Source: Streptomyces sp. 135 (GTDB lineage: Bacteria > Actinomycetota > Actinomycetes > Streptomycetales > Streptomycetaceae). From it: a DNA stretch of 64,000 nt. The notes beneath the pieces were generated by a model. It ran no database searches and had not been told where the DNA came from. It was given only the letters and a program-made list of their open reading frames with translations. Location: NCBI RefSeq assembly GCF_020026305.1, contig NZ_CP075691.1:7867415-7931414 (forward strand). Reading direction: 5' to 3'. Below, piece after piece: positions 23,699-32,446 of the stretch (position 1 is the stretch's first letter; every line of letters starts with the position of its first letter). Made by a program: the position numbers and the translations under genes.

Positions 23699-24733
23699 GA
23701 CGACCTTGATGTCGTCGTCCTGCGGGGTGAAGGCCTCGGCGGCACGCTCCAGCGGTACGCGCCTGGTGATCATCCGTTCCAGCCAGGCGCGGTCCGCCTT
23801 GGCCAGGGCGTCGGCTCCCTTGCGGTAGTGGCGGAGGTTCGCGTTGACCGAGCCCACGACCACGTCGTTCTCCAGGACCAGGTCCCGGTTGATCGAGCCG
23901 GCGTCCACCGACAGCTTCCGCCCCGCGGGTGAGACGCCGGTCAGGCACACGACCCCGTACGTCGCGGTGCCCGCCATCGACGCGAAGACCAGGGAGCCCG
24001 CACCGGTGGCCTCGATGACCACGTCGGGTTCGATCGCCGAGGTCACGTCGCCGATGTCCGCGCTGTGGTACGTCGCGCCGAGGGCGGCGACCAGCTCCGG
24101 CTTCGGCCCCTCGGTGACCCGGTCGAGCACATGTACGTCCAGGCCGCGCTGCACGCCGAGCAGCGCGGCCAGCAGGCCGATCGGGCCCGCCCCGGTGACC
24201 AGCGCCCGCCGGGGCTCGAACCAGGCCCGGCCGCCGACCCGCTCCACCTGCTCCCACGCCTTGGCCACCACCGTGGTCGGCTCCAGCAGCATCCCCACCG
24301 ACTCCAGGCCGGGGTCGAGGCGTACGGCGTAGTCGCTCTCCACCGTCCAGGATTGACTGGCGTAGCCGTGGCGCTCCTTGATGCCGCGCTCGGTGTAGCG
24401 GCCGTTGCGGCACATGTCGAACTCGCCGCGCGCACAGGCCCCGCACGGCTGCGGGTCCGGACGGCGCACCACCCCGACCACCAGGTCCCCGGCCGCGAAC
24501 CCGCTGTCCCGCGGTGCCTCGCGGACCCGGCCCAGCGACTCGTGGCCGATGACGAGGCGGTCCTCGCCGGGCGGCGCCCACCCGTAATCGCCCGCGACGA
24601 TCTCCTTGTCGGTGCCGCACACCCCGACCGCAAGCCCGTCCACCAGCAGCTCACCGTCGCCGGGGACCGGATCGGGTACGTCGCGCACCTCCAGGGAATC
24701 GGCGGACGACGGACGGACGGTGACGGCGCGCAT
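23684..24733 (-). CDS. Zinc-dependent glucose 1-dehydrogenase-like protein
   Basis: 349-aa medium-chain dehydrogenase. The pattern GVCGTDKEIVAGDYGWAPPGEDRLVIGHESLG is that of archaeal/actinobacterial glucose dehydrogenases (catalytic Zn ligands Cys and His-Glu). PQPCGACARGEFDMC gives the structural zinc Cys, and VTGAGPIGLLAALLG the NAD(P)-binding loop. It would oxidise glucose or another aldose with NAD(P). The ATG at 24733, with GGGAGA upstream, is preferred to an upstream ATG at 24787. It is monocistronic and convergent with the phosphoesterase. Confidence 0.85.
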   Translation of the reverse strand: MRAVTVRPSSADSLEVRDVPDPVPGDGELLVDGLAVGVCGTDKEIVAGDYGWAPPGEDRLVIGHESLGRVREAPRDSGFAAGDLVVGVVRRPDPQPCGACARGEFDMCRNGRYTERGIKERHGYASQSWTVESDYAVRLDPGLESVGMLLEPTTVVAKAWEQVERVGGRAWFEPRRALVTGAGPIGLLAALLGVQRGLDVHVLDRVTEGPKPELVAALGATYHSADIGDVTSAIEPDVVIEATGAGSLVFASMAGTATYGVVCLTGVSPAGRKLSVDAGSINRDLVLENDVVVGSVNANLRHYRKGADALAKADRAWLERMITRRVPLERAAEAFTPQDDDIKVVISLT

Positions 24734-24897
24734 ACGTATCTCCCGGTCGTGCTGTGCCCCCCTCTGCTGTCGTTTCTCGCTTTTCACCGGATCAGCGGTC
24801 GAAACCGAACGGGGCGGGTTTCGGCTTCACCGACGACCCGGAACAATCACCCCATAACTACCCGTAAAAGGCATAAGGGGCAGGAGGGAGGGCGGCC

Positions 24898-25818
24898 GTG
24901 GACCTGGAGACCGTCACCGACGAGCTGTACGGGCTGCGGCCGGACGAGTTCACCGCCGCCCGGGACCAGCGTGCGGCACAGGCCCGTGAGAGCGGCGACC
25001 GCCCCCTGGCCGAGCGGATCAAGGCGCTGCGGCGCCCCAGCCTGGCCGCCTGGGCCAGCAACCTCCTCGTACGCGAGCAGCCCGACGAAGTGGAACCGCT
25101 CGTCCAACTGGGTGAAGGACTGCGCCAGGCGCACCGGGGCCTGGACGGCGAGCGGCTGCGCGAGCTGTCCCGTCAGCAGCACGCCCTGATCCACGCGCTG
25201 GCCCGGCAGGCCGGGCAGCTCGCCGACGAGGCCGGTCACCCGGTCGGCGAAGGCGCCCGGCGCGAGATCGAGGAGACCCTGCACGCGGTCCTCGCCGATG
25301 AGCGGGCCGCCCGGGACTGGGCCTCGGGACGCCTGACCAAGGCGCTCAGCGCGACCACCGGCTTCGATGTCGTCGCGGTCGCCGCCGACGCCGCGCCACC
25401 GCGCCGGGCCTCCGCCCCACGGGCCCCGGCGAAGTCGCCGCACTCCGAGCGGGACGCGCGGGCGCGGGAGCGGCGGCGGCAGAAGCTGGCCGAGGCCCGC
25501 CAGGACGCGGAGGACGCCGAGCGCCGGCTCCGGGACCGCGAGAAGGAGGCCGCGGCGGCCGACCGCGACGCGGAGCGGGCCGCGAAGCTGACGGAAGACC
25601 TCCGGCGGCGCCTCGAAGAACTCGCCCGGGAGCGCGAGAGCACCGAGGAGCGGCACCGGCACGCCCGCGCCGAGGAGCGTGAGGCGCGGGACCGGGCGCG
25701 GGCGGCCGAGCACGCCGTGCGCGAGGCCGCGGGCCGGGCCGGGACCGCCGCCGCCCTCGTCGAGCGGCTGACCGGCGAGACACGTGACCACCGGGGGACC
25801 GAAGGAGGCGATGGGTGA
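24898..25818 (+). CDS. Coiled-coil protein upstream of Ku
   Basis: 306 aa, hydrophilic and almost entirely helical. The N-terminal part (residues 1-150; ETVTDELYGLRPDEFTAARD, RIKALRRPSLAAWASNLLV) is conserved-looking. From about residue 175 a long Arg/Glu/Ala-rich coiled coil follows (ERRRQKLAEARQDAEDAERRLRDREKE...). GGAGGGAGG precedes the GTG at 24898, and the stop overlaps the Ku start by one base (GTGATG). It is co-translated with Ku and is a candidate accessory factor of end joining; no enzymatic motif is seen. Confidence 0.8.
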   Translation: MDLETVTDELYGLRPDEFTAARDQRAAQARESGDRPLAERIKALRRPSLAAWASNLLVREQPDEVEPLVQLGEGLRQAHRGLDGERLRELSRQQHALIHALARQAGQLADEAGHPVGEGARREIEETLHAVLADERAARDWASGRLTKALSATTGFDVVAVAADAAPPRRASAPRAPAKSPHSERDARARERRRQKLAEARQDAEDAERRLRDREKEAAAADRDAERAAKLTEDLRRRLEELARERESTEERHRHARAEEREARDRARAAEHAVREAAGRAGTAAALVERLTGETRDHRGTEGGDG

Positions 25819-26801
25819 TGGCGAGATCGATCTGGAGCGGCGTACTGACCTTCGGACTGGTCACGGTCCCCGTCGGCCTGTTCACGGCCACGGAGGACCA
25901 CACCGTCCACTTCCACCAGCTCGAACGCGGCACCGGCGACCGTATCCGCTACAAGCGGATCAACGAACGCACCGGCGAAGAGGTCGACAGCCGCGACATC
26001 GTCAAGGGCTACGACCTCGGGGACGGCGAGTACGTCGTCATCGAGCCGGAGGAGCTGGACGAGATCGCCCCGGGCAAGTCGAAGGTCGTCGACATGGCCG
26101 GCTTCGTCGACCTCGGCCAGATCGAACCCGTCTACTTCGACCGGACCTACTACGTCGCGCCGCGCGGCAAGGAGTACCTCAAGGTGTACGAACTGCTGCG
26201 CGCCGCCTTGGAGCAGGCGAACAAGGCGGGCATCGCCACCTTCACGATGCGCGGCAAGCAGTACCTCACCGCTCTGCGCGCCCAGGAGAACGTCCTGGTG
26301 ATGCACACCATGCGGTGGGCCGACGAGGTACGGGACCCCCGCGACGAGGTCGAGAACCTGCCCGACCGGCGCCAGAAGGTCACCTCGGGCGAGCTCAGGA
26401 CCGCGCGACAGCTGATCGACGCGCTCACCGTCGACTGGAACCCCGAGGACTACCAGGACACCTTCGAGGAGCGCGTCAAGGAACTCGTCGAGGCCAAGCG
26501 CGAGGGCAAGGAGATCGTCGGCGAGGCCGGGCCGCCGGAGGCGACCAACGTCATCGACCTGATGTCGGCGCTGAAGCAGAGCGTCGAGCGCAACCGCGCC
26601 AAGGGCGGTACCGGGAAGAGCGCCACCAAGAAGGGCCGCAGCGAGCAGTCACAGGAGAGCGAGAGCGAGCAGGAGGACGTCTCCGCGCTCACCAAGAGCG
26701 AGCTGTACCGGCGCGCTACCGACGCGAAGATCCCGGGCCGCTCGAAGATGACCCGCGAGCAGCTGGTCGAGGCCCTCGGCAAGCAGCGGGCCGCGGCCTG
26801 A
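25818..26801 (+). CDS. ku: Ku protein (non-homologous end joining)
   Basis: 327-aa bacterial Ku, a ring-shaped homodimer that threads onto double-strand breaks and recruits LigD. The start MARSIWSGVLTFGLVTVPVGLFTATED is diagnostic, and the beta-barrel core continues to about residue 255. A Lys/Glu-rich linker leads to a C-terminal SAP/Rho-N-like motif (LTKSELYRRATDAKIPGRSKMTREQLVEAL, residues about 293-322). AAGGAGG is 6 nt from a GTG at 25815 and 9 nt from the ATG at 25818. No ligD is in the window. A perfect hairpin terminator follows. Confidence 0.95.
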   Translation: MARSIWSGVLTFGLVTVPVGLFTATEDHTVHFHQLERGTGDRIRYKRINERTGEEVDSRDIVKGYDLGDGEYVVIEPEELDEIAPGKSKVVDMAGFVDLGQIEPVYFDRTYYVAPRGKEYLKVYELLRAALEQANKAGIATFTMRGKQYLTALRAQENVLVMHTMRWADEVRDPRDEVENLPDRRQKVTSGELRTARQLIDALTVDWNPEDYQDTFEERVKELVEAKREGKEIVGEAGPPEATNVIDLMSALKQSVERNRAKGGTGKSATKKGRSEQSQESESEQEDVSALTKSELYRRATDAKIPGRSKMTREQLVEALGKQRAAA

Positions 26802-26809
26802 ACACGGCG

Positions 26810-26850
26810 GTGGGGTTTCATGGCGGCGGACACCCGCCATGAAACCCCAC
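26810..26850 (+). terminator. Perfect 17-bp hairpin terminator after Ku
   Basis: Arms GTGGGGTTTCATGGCGG (26810-26826) and CCGCCATGAAACCCCAC (26834-26850) pair without mismatch around 7 nt, 8 bp after the Ku stop. It also serves the convergent gene at 26895. Confidence 0.85.
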
Positions 26851-26894
26851 AGGCAGCCACCGACAGCCGCAGACAGCCACCGACAGCCCTTCGC

Positions 26895-27221
26895 TCAGCG
26901 GCCGAGCGCCTTCTTCAGCTCCTGCTTGTTCATCGAGGAACGGCCGTCGATGTTCTTCTTCTTGGCCTCCTCGTAGAGCTGGTCCTTCGTGGGGCCCTCG
27001 GAGCCGCTGTGCGAGCGCTCGCCGCCGCGCTGCGACGCGGACTTCGGGTCCTTCGTCGACGTCCTGCTCGCCGTCTTCGACTCCCCGGAGCGGGCCCGCT
27101 CCTTGTTGACCGTACGGGCCGCCATCTCCTTGGCCCGGCCCTTGGAGGCTCCGCGCTCCTCGGCGCTCTCCTTGATGTGCTCGTACTGACGCTCACGCTT
27201 GTTGCTGGATCCAGCCGGCAT
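26895..27221 (-). CDS. Small basic protein with Ku-like SAP/Rho-N tail
   Basis: 108 aa, very hydrophilic and Lys/Arg/Ser-rich. The first 75 residues (RERQYEHIKESAEERGASKGRAKEMAARTVNKERARSGES) match proteins often labelled plasmid stabilisation protein. The last 32 (TKDQLYEEAKKKNIDGRSSMNKQELKKALGR) form a SAP/Rho-N-type nucleic-acid-binding motif that lines up with the C-terminus of the adjacent Ku (KSELYRRATDAKIPGRSKMTREQLVEAL). GAGG lies 5 nt before the ATG. A DNA-bound role alongside Ku is inferred from that shared motif. Confidence 0.8.
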   Translation of the reverse strand: MPAGSSNKRERQYEHIKESAEERGASKGRAKEMAARTVNKERARSGESKTASRTSTKDPKSASQRGGERSHSGSEGPTKDQLYEEAKKKNIDGRSSMNKQELKKALGR

Positions 27222-27287
27222 GGTGACCTCGCTCTCTCTCGGGCATGTCGCCCAGTTCTTCCGGCCCCCCTGCGACGGGTGTTGGGC

Positions 27288-28301
27288 TCACCGTTCTGGG
27301 GTGTCCCGGTCCCGTTCGTTGTATGCGTCGGCGGCTCGTTCGTTCAGCGCGCTCCCGGCCCGCTGGACGCTCCGCGTCACCGGCCCCCGCGGCGGGTCGA
27401 TGTCCTTGCCCTCGCGCATGCCGCGGGGGCGGACGGGCGCGCGGGGCAGCAGGCGCGCCGCGACCCCGCTCAGCCGGGTGGTGGTCGCGGGGGCGATCCC
27501 GTGCGCAAGATCGGCGGCGCGCGCCGCGGGCGTGAGGACCAGCCGGGCCCGGCGCCGGACGGTGGCGCGCACGATCCGCTCGGCGGCGCGCTGCGCGTTC
27601 ATCGACACCAGCGGGGTGCCCGCCACCGTGGAGAACCACCCGTACTCCTGCCCCTGCGCGCCGCCGAACATGGCGTGCAGATGGGATCCCGTACGCATCA
27701 GGCCGGGGTACACGGCCGTGACGCTCACCTCGGTCCCGGAGGTCTCGGCGCGCAGCCCCTCGGCGAGGGTGCCGACCGCGGACTTGGCGCACGCGTACGG
27801 CAGCAGATGAGGGACGCCGAGGAGTCCGCCCACGGAGGAGATGAGCGCGAGGCGCCCGCCGCTCGCGCTCTCCTTGAGGTACGGAAGGGCTTCGAGCGAC
27901 GTGTGCAGGGCCGCGTAGAAGATCGACCGCATCGCGTCGTCGAAGTCCGCCGCGTCCAGGGACTCCAGCGGCGCGACCTGGATGATGCCCGCGTTCGCGA
28001 TGACGAGGTCGACGCCGCCGCAGGCGTCCTGGGTGGTGGTGAAGAGGTCCCGCACGTCCGCCCGCTCACGCAGGTCACAGACCGCCGTACGGACCGTCGC
28101 CGCAGGCTGCCGCTTGAGCAGCTTGGCGCGCGCCCGGTCGAGCTCCGCGCCGTCGCGCGCGGCGAGCGTGACGGCGCAGCCGCGGGCGGTCAGCCGGTCC
28201 GCCAGCAGGAGACCCAGCCCGCGGGACCCGCCGGCCACGACGGCCGAGCGCCCGCTGAGGTCGTCGGCGCCCCGGCCGGGGAGAGGTGATGCCTGGCCCA
28301 C
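27288..28301 (-). CDS. Short-chain dehydrogenase/reductase (SDR)
   Basis: 337-aa SDR, longer than the usual 250 because of a C-terminal extension (residues about 250-337). NAD(P) loop VVAGGSRGLGLLLA, NAG motif VIANAGII, catalytic Ser in ALISSVGG and the Tyr/Lys pair in PYACAKSA. The extension contains a hydrophobic segment (ARAADLAHGIAPATTTRLSGVAARLLP) seen in membrane-associated SDRs. It starts at GTG 28301 after AAGGAGG. Substrate unknown; it lies next to a zinc dehydrogenase on the same strand, with 60 bp between them. Confidence 0.88.
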   Translation of the reverse strand: MGQASPLPGRGADDLSGRSAVVAGGSRGLGLLLADRLTARGCAVTLAARDGAELDRARAKLLKRQPAATVRTAVCDLRERADVRDLFTTTQDACGGVDLVIANAGIIQVAPLESLDAADFDDAMRSIFYAALHTSLEALPYLKESASGGRLALISSVGGLLGVPHLLPYACAKSAVGTLAEGLRAETSGTEVSVTAVYPGLMRTGSHLHAMFGGAQGQEYGWFSTVAGTPLVSMNAQRAAERIVRATVRRRARLVLTPAARAADLAHGIAPATTTRLSGVAARLLPRAPVRPRGMREGKDIDPPRGPVTRSVQRAGSALNERAADAYNERDRDTPER

Positions 28302-28361
28302 TGGGGCCTCCTTGGATCGCTCGGTTCGTACAAGCCGGTTGCCGGTCGGGCACGGGCGCGG

Positions 28362-29546
28362 TCAGGGCCGCAGGAGCGTCTTGATCATGTTGTCTTCCTT
28401 CGCCTGGAACGTCGCGTACGCCTTCGGGCCCTCCTCCAGGGGGAGGTGGTGGGTCGCGAAGCCGTCGACGCCGAGAGGGTCGTCGTCGGTCAGCAGCGGA
28501 AGGATGTCGTCGACCCAGCGCTTGACGTTGGCCTGGCCCATGCGCAGCTGGAGCTGCTTGTCGAACATCGTCAGGAGCGGCATCGGGTCGGCCGCCCCGC
28601 CGTACACGCCGGAGAGGGAGATCGTGCCGCCCCGGCGGACGATGTCGATCGCCGCGTACAGGGCGCCGAGACGGTCGACGCCCACCTTCCCCATGACCTT
28701 CGCGCCGACGGCGTCCGGCAGCATGCCCACACCCCACTGCGCGGCCTTGACCAGCGGCGCGCCATGGGCCTCCATGCCGACGGCGTCGATGACGGCGTCC
28801 GTGCCGCGCCCCTGCGTCAGGTCGCGCACCGCCTCACCGATGTCCTTGCCGTGGCGGCGCAGGTCCAGGGCCTTGACGCCGTCCCGCGCGGCTCGGCTCA
28901 GCCGCTCGGGGACCAGGTCGACGCCCACGACCAGACTGGCCCCGCGGTGCAGGGCGATACGGGCGGCCATCGCGCCGATCGGCCCGAGGCCCAGCACGGT
29001 CACGGTGCCGCCGGGCGGGATAGCGGCGTACTCCACGGCCTGCCAGGCGGTCGGCAGGACATCGGAGAGGTAGACGAACCGGTCGTCGGGCGGACCCTCG
29101 GGGACCTTGATCGGAAGGGTGTTGCCGAACGGCACGCGCAGCAGCTCCGCCTGGCCGCCGGGCACCTGCCCGTACAGCTTGGTGTAACCGAAGAGCGAGG
29201 CACCCGTGCCGTGCTCGCGGTTCTGCGTCGTCTCGCACTGGGAGTGCAGCCCCGCGTCGCACATGAAGCAGTCGCCGCACGACACGTTGAACGGCACGAC
29301 GACGCGGTCGCCCACGGCCAGCTCCGTCACACCGGAGCCGATCTCCTCGACGATTCCCATGGCTTCGTGGCCGAGGATGTCACCGGCGTCCAGATAGGGG
29401 CCCATCACCTCGTACAGGTGCAGGTCGGATCCGCAGATGCCGGTGGAGGTGACGCGGATGACGATGTCGGTCGGTTCTTTCAGCACGGGGTCCGGTACGG
29501 TCTCGACCCGCACGTCGCGCCTGCCGTGCCACGTCAGTGCCCGCAT
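28362..29546 (-). CDS. Zinc-dependent alcohol/formaldehyde-type dehydrogenase
   Basis: 394-aa medium-chain dehydrogenase of the glutathione-independent formaldehyde dehydrogenase-like group (FDH-like). Catalytic zinc: GICGSDLHLY and GHEAMG; structural zinc: CGDCFMCDAGLHSQC; NAD loop: VTVLGLGPIGAMAARIAL. The insertion with GTGASLFGYTKLYGQVPGGQAELLRVP is typical. The start is the ATG at 29546 with GAGGAGAG upstream; the frame stays open above it without homology. It probably detoxifies aldehydes or oxidises an alcohol. It may be co-transcribed with the downstream SDR. Confidence 0.9.
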   Translation of the reverse strand: MRALTWHGRRDVRVETVPDPVLKEPTDIVIRVTSTGICGSDLHLYEVMGPYLDAGDILGHEAMGIVEEIGSGVTELAVGDRVVVPFNVSCGDCFMCDAGLHSQCETTQNREHGTGASLFGYTKLYGQVPGGQAELLRVPFGNTLPIKVPEGPPDDRFVYLSDVLPTAWQAVEYAAIPPGGTVTVLGLGPIGAMAARIALHRGASLVVGVDLVPERLSRAARDGVKALDLRRHGKDIGEAVRDLTQGRGTDAVIDAVGMEAHGAPLVKAAQWGVGMLPDAVGAKVMGKVGVDRLGALYAAIDIVRRGGTISLSGVYGGAADPMPLLTMFDKQLQLRMGQANVKRWVDDILPLLTDDDPLGVDGFATHHLPLEEGPKAYATFQAKEDNMIKTLLRP

Positions 29547-29962
29547 GACTCTCTCCTCGTGGCAGCTGGTGATGGTGTTAGGGACCAGGAGGTCTACGGT
29601 GCGCGGGTTCCCCGGGCCGGTGGCGTCATGCGAGCACGACTGCGGCGATGCGGCGCGCGTACCTCGTCGTCCAGCAAACCCAGATCCGCGCGGGCCTGCC
29701 AACAGCAGCGGCGCGTTCGGGTGCCGTCACTCGCCGCCTGCAACTCGCCCAAAGAGGAGGGGTTGCACTCGGGGTACACCCGGCTCGCCAGATACAGGCC
29801 GGTGCCTGACCGTCCGCCGGTACGCCGGGTCGTCGGCGGCCACCGCCACCGCTTCCACCCGGTCAGCGCAGAACTCGCCGGAAAAGAGGGCCGACCCTGA
29901 TTTCCCCAGTTCTTCACCACGGAATTCCCAGTGCGCCGACCCGTCCTACGACCCGCACGGCT
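29547..29962. other. Gene-poor stretch, no supported gene
   Basis: About 415 bp between the zinc dehydrogenase and the CsbD terminator. Short frames exist on both strands (for example 29594-29920 minus), but none has a ribosome site, codon bias or recognisable similarity. The base composition is less G/C-biased than in nearby genes. It could be a decayed gene; I see nothing definite. Confidence 0.5.
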
Positions 29963-29992
29963 CGGGCCCCGGGGAGGATTCCCCGGGGCCCG
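29963..29992 (-). terminator. Terminator of the CsbD gene
   Basis: CGGGCCCCGGGGA (29963-29975) pairs perfectly with TCCCCGGGGCCCG (29980-29992) around GGAT. It lies 22 bp after the CsbD stop on the minus strand. Confidence 0.75.
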
Positions 29993-30014
29993 GACACGCG
30001 CGTGATGGATGGAG

Positions 30015-30188
30015 CTAGTGCTTGCCGATGTCCTTGGTCTTCTCCTTGGCCTGGCGAGCGTCGCCCTTCATCTGCTCCGCGCGGCCCTCGGCGGTCAGGC
30101 GCTCGTTGCCCACGGCTCGGCCCGCGGCCTCCTTGGCAGCGCCCTTGGCCTGCTCGGTCTTCGCCTTGGCCTTCTCGTCGGCGGTCAT
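30015..30188 (-). CDS. CsbD-family stress protein
   Basis: 57-aa Lys/Glu/Ala-rich protein: MTADEKAKAKTEQAKGAAKEAAGR, then AVGNERLTAEGRAEQMKGDA, the CsbD pattern (KGxxKExxGxxxGNxxLxxEGxxxQxKGxxxQ). CsbD proteins are induced by general-stress sigma factors; their biochemical role is unknown. It starts at ATG 30188, with GGGAG about 13 nt upstream, and ends at TAG. A strong hairpin follows. Confidence 0.88.
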   Translation of the reverse strand: MTADEKAKAKTEQAKGAAKEAAGRAVGNERLTAEGRAEQMKGDARQAKEKTKDIGKH

Positions 30189-30341
30189 GTCCGCTCACGC
30201 TCCCTTGGCATCGACAACATCGTGTTCTGAGGTTCGTCTGGCCGCTCATCCACCGTCCAAACGTCCCCGTCACACATTGCGCCGACCGACCGCGTGGGCG
30301 GCTTCCCCGACCGGCCCGCTCTCGGGGAAGCCGCCCTGCCG

Positions 30342-31388
30342 TCACATGCCGTCGACAGCCCCGCCCGGGCCTTCCGCGCCCATCCCGCCGAACATTCCCG
30401 CCATCAGCTGCTCGACGTCCAGCTCGGTGGCGCCGACCGGGGCGGTCGGCTTGACGCCGTCCGTCATCCGTATGACCAGGCCGAGCTTCTTGACCTTGGT
30501 GTTCTCGGCGAGCTTGGCGAGGTCGAGACGGACCTCCTTCAGCTCCCCGTTCTTCAGCGTGATGTCCGCCTTGACCTTGCCGTCCGGGGCGTCCTTCAGC
30601 TCCTTGTCCGTCGGCAGCTTCTTCGCCAGCGGGCGCAGCTCGCCGACCAGTTCCGTGGCCAGGGTGCGGAAGGGTGCGGTGGCGGTGACGCGCTCGGTCC
30701 CGTCCCCGCTCCCGGCCGACTTCAACGTGACTTCACGGGCGACGACCTCGCGCACGGCCTTCATGAGCTTCTTCTGCGTCGCGGCGTCGAGGGTGGGCTG
30801 CGGCGAGGGCTCGGCCCCGGGCTCTGCGCCGTTCTCGGCGGCGAGCTCCTCCATCTGCTTGGTGTCGATCTTCACCCAATCGCCCTCGAGAACCTTCTTG
30901 AGCGCCCCGGCCTCCGGGGGCAGATCCGCCGCCTTCGGCAGGGGGGCGCCCATGGCCTTGCCGAGCGTGCTCGCGTCGGTGCGGAGGTACGTCTGGTCGC
31001 CGATGACCCGGTACTCGACCAGGCGCCCGTCCGGGCCGCTGACCTTCATGGCCATGCGGTCGAAGTCCTTCTCGCCGGACTTGCCGAACGGCTTCTTCGA
31101 CTGCACGGTGACGCTGACCTTCGCGTCGCTGAGCAGCTGCGCGACCTCGTCCGGCATCTCCTCGCCGGGCTCCGGGGACGAGGAGCCGTCCATCGCCTTG
31201 AGCGACGCGGCGTCGGTGTCCAGGGAGAACTCGAAGGAGAGTGACTTCTCCTGGTTCAGCTTCTCGAAGGCCTCGTCGAGCTTCTGGCCGGCGGACAGCT
31301 GCTCCACGGTGCCGCAGGCGGCCGAACCGGCGAGAACCGCGCCGACGACTGCGGTGGCGGTCAGGGTCTTGCGTATGGCGATGATGAT
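30342..31388 (-). CDS. LppX/LprG-like lipoprotein with uncertain, possibly non-AUG start
   Basis: About 348 aa. A lipoprotein signal, IRKTLTATAVVGAVLAGSAAC, ends in the lipobox GSAAC, followed by an extracellular domain with the layout of LppX_LprAFG/LolA-like lipid carriers (KLDEAFEKLNQEKSLSFEFS...; YRVIGDQTYLRTDASTLG). The problem is the start. A clean GAGGAG (31397-31392) is followed by ACC ATC ATC ATC with no ATG/GTG/TTG at the right spacing. The nearest canonical in-frame start is at 31538, upstream of a promoter-like region. Either an ATC codon (31388, 31385 or 31382) is used or a base is misread. Confidence 0.7.
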   Translation of the reverse strand: MIIAIRKTLTATAVVGAVLAGSAACGTVEQLSAGQKLDEAFEKLNQEKSLSFEFSLDTDAASLKAMDGSSSPEPGEEMPDEVAQLLSDAKVSVTVQSKKPFGKSGEKDFDRMAMKVSGPDGRLVEYRVIGDQTYLRTDASTLGKAMGAPLPKAADLPPEAGALKKVLEGDWVKIDTKQMEELAAENGAEPGAEPSPQPTLDAATQKKLMKAVREVVAREVTLKSAGSGDGTERVTATAPFRTLATELVGELRPLAKKLPTDKELKDAPDGKVKADITLKNGELKEVRLDLAKLAENTKVKKLGLVIRMTDGVKPTAPVGATELDVEQLMAGMFGGMGAEGPGGAVDGM

Positions 31389-31551
31389 GGTCTCCTCGTG
31401 GTGTGCTCGGTCGGTAGACCCGCACCTGCCTCGAATGGTTGCCCTGTTCCTGACAGGAACTGGCGTGAGCCCTGAAATTCCTGGGGGACGCCACGTAGTC
31501 CCGCGCAAGAGTGACCGTGCGCGGTCAACTGAACGCATAGAGTGGTCCCAG

Positions 31552-31820
31552 GTGGGTGACGTCAGAGCCTGGTGGCTGTCCGCGGCCCGTAGCCAGTTCC
31601 CGGCATTGGCGGGACTCGCCTACCTGGATGCCGCCTGCGTCGGTTTGGCCCCCTGCGCGGCCGCGCGGGATGTGGGGCGGTAGTAGAGCGCGCACTGACG
31701 TGCCCTGCCGTCTCGGGTACCGCTCAGCACCAGGCGCTCGGCGCGCTGCGTGATCGGGCCCGAGGCCTGGTGGCGCGGCTGCTGGGCTGTACCGCCGACG
31801 ACACGGCGCTATGGGCGGCT
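31552..31820 (+). pseudogene. Relic of a class-V (PLP) aminotransferase N-terminus
   Basis: From GTG 31552 the frame reads VGDVRAWW... with SQFPALAGLAYLDAACVGLA, the start of class-V aminotransferases/cysteine desulfurases, then stops at 31681. The homology resumes one frame over: VVERALTCPAVSGTAQHQAL, then LVARLLGCTADDTAL, the next family segment. It breaks off near 31820 without the PLP-lysine region. It is frameshifted and truncated to about 90 codons out of about 350. Confidence 0.65.
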
Positions 31821-31975
31821 GGACGGACACCGCGCGACATATCGGTGATTCATGTCAATAACCCACTTGGGGTGAGGCGGGTTCCGCCTTTCGTGTGAGG
31901 GAATCGACGGCGTGTCGCTCGGTGCCGGCCGCGCGACTGAAGGAATGGCTGGGCCGGCTTCCACCGCTCGTGGTA

Positions 31976-32413
31976 ATGCCTTCGCGCTGTGGTCGCTGGT
32001 TTGTGGTCCTTTCGCACTGCGAGGCGGCGTCCGCCGTTTCCGAGCACTATTTCCGCTCCTCGGCGTGCCAGGTTCTGCGGCATGACTCCGGGCGTCCCTG
32101 GCTGGCGGGTTGCTGGACTGCGGACGAAATGCAAGCGGTCGAGGTCGGTGAGGTTCGGCTGGCGGTATTCGGCGTGTGCAGTCTCGCCCCGGCGCAACTG
32201 GAGCACCGACTACGTGGCGTTCACGACGTCGGTGGTCCCGAAGCGACTTTGGCGGGCGGCAGCGGGAGCTTTCACGTGGTGGGCTCAGTGGCAGGACGGG
32301 TCTACGCGCGCGGAACAACGTCAGGGAACCGCCGCCTGTTCCATGCGACTGCTCACCGTCCCCGCGCCGAGCCCCCGCCGCTAGCGGGTGAGCTCGTCGC
32401 GTCTACCTTCTGA
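31976..32413 (+). pseudogene. Fragment of asparagine-synthase/lasso-cyclase-like protein
   Basis: The frame from about 31976 reads MPSRCGRWFVVLSHCEAASA, then RHDSGRPWLAGCWTADEMQA and GGSGSFHVVGSVAGRVYARG with TSGNRRLFHA. This is the pattern of the N-terminal glutaminase-like domain of actinobacterial asparagine-synthase-related proteins and lasso-peptide cyclases (HPSGRPWxxGxW; GSFHLVASVDGRVRxQGTxSGxRxVFHA). It ends at 32413 with no synthetase domain. Codon bias is weak and A/T is locally higher, suggesting decay. Confidence 0.55.
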
Positions 32414-32446
32414 GAGGTCACGACGGTCGACCTGGCACATGCACGG

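Noticed and set aside
29594..29920. Minus-strand frame of 108 codons, and overlapping plus-strand frames
   Set aside because: No ribosome site, no codon bias and no recognisable similarity; listed only as a gene-poor region.
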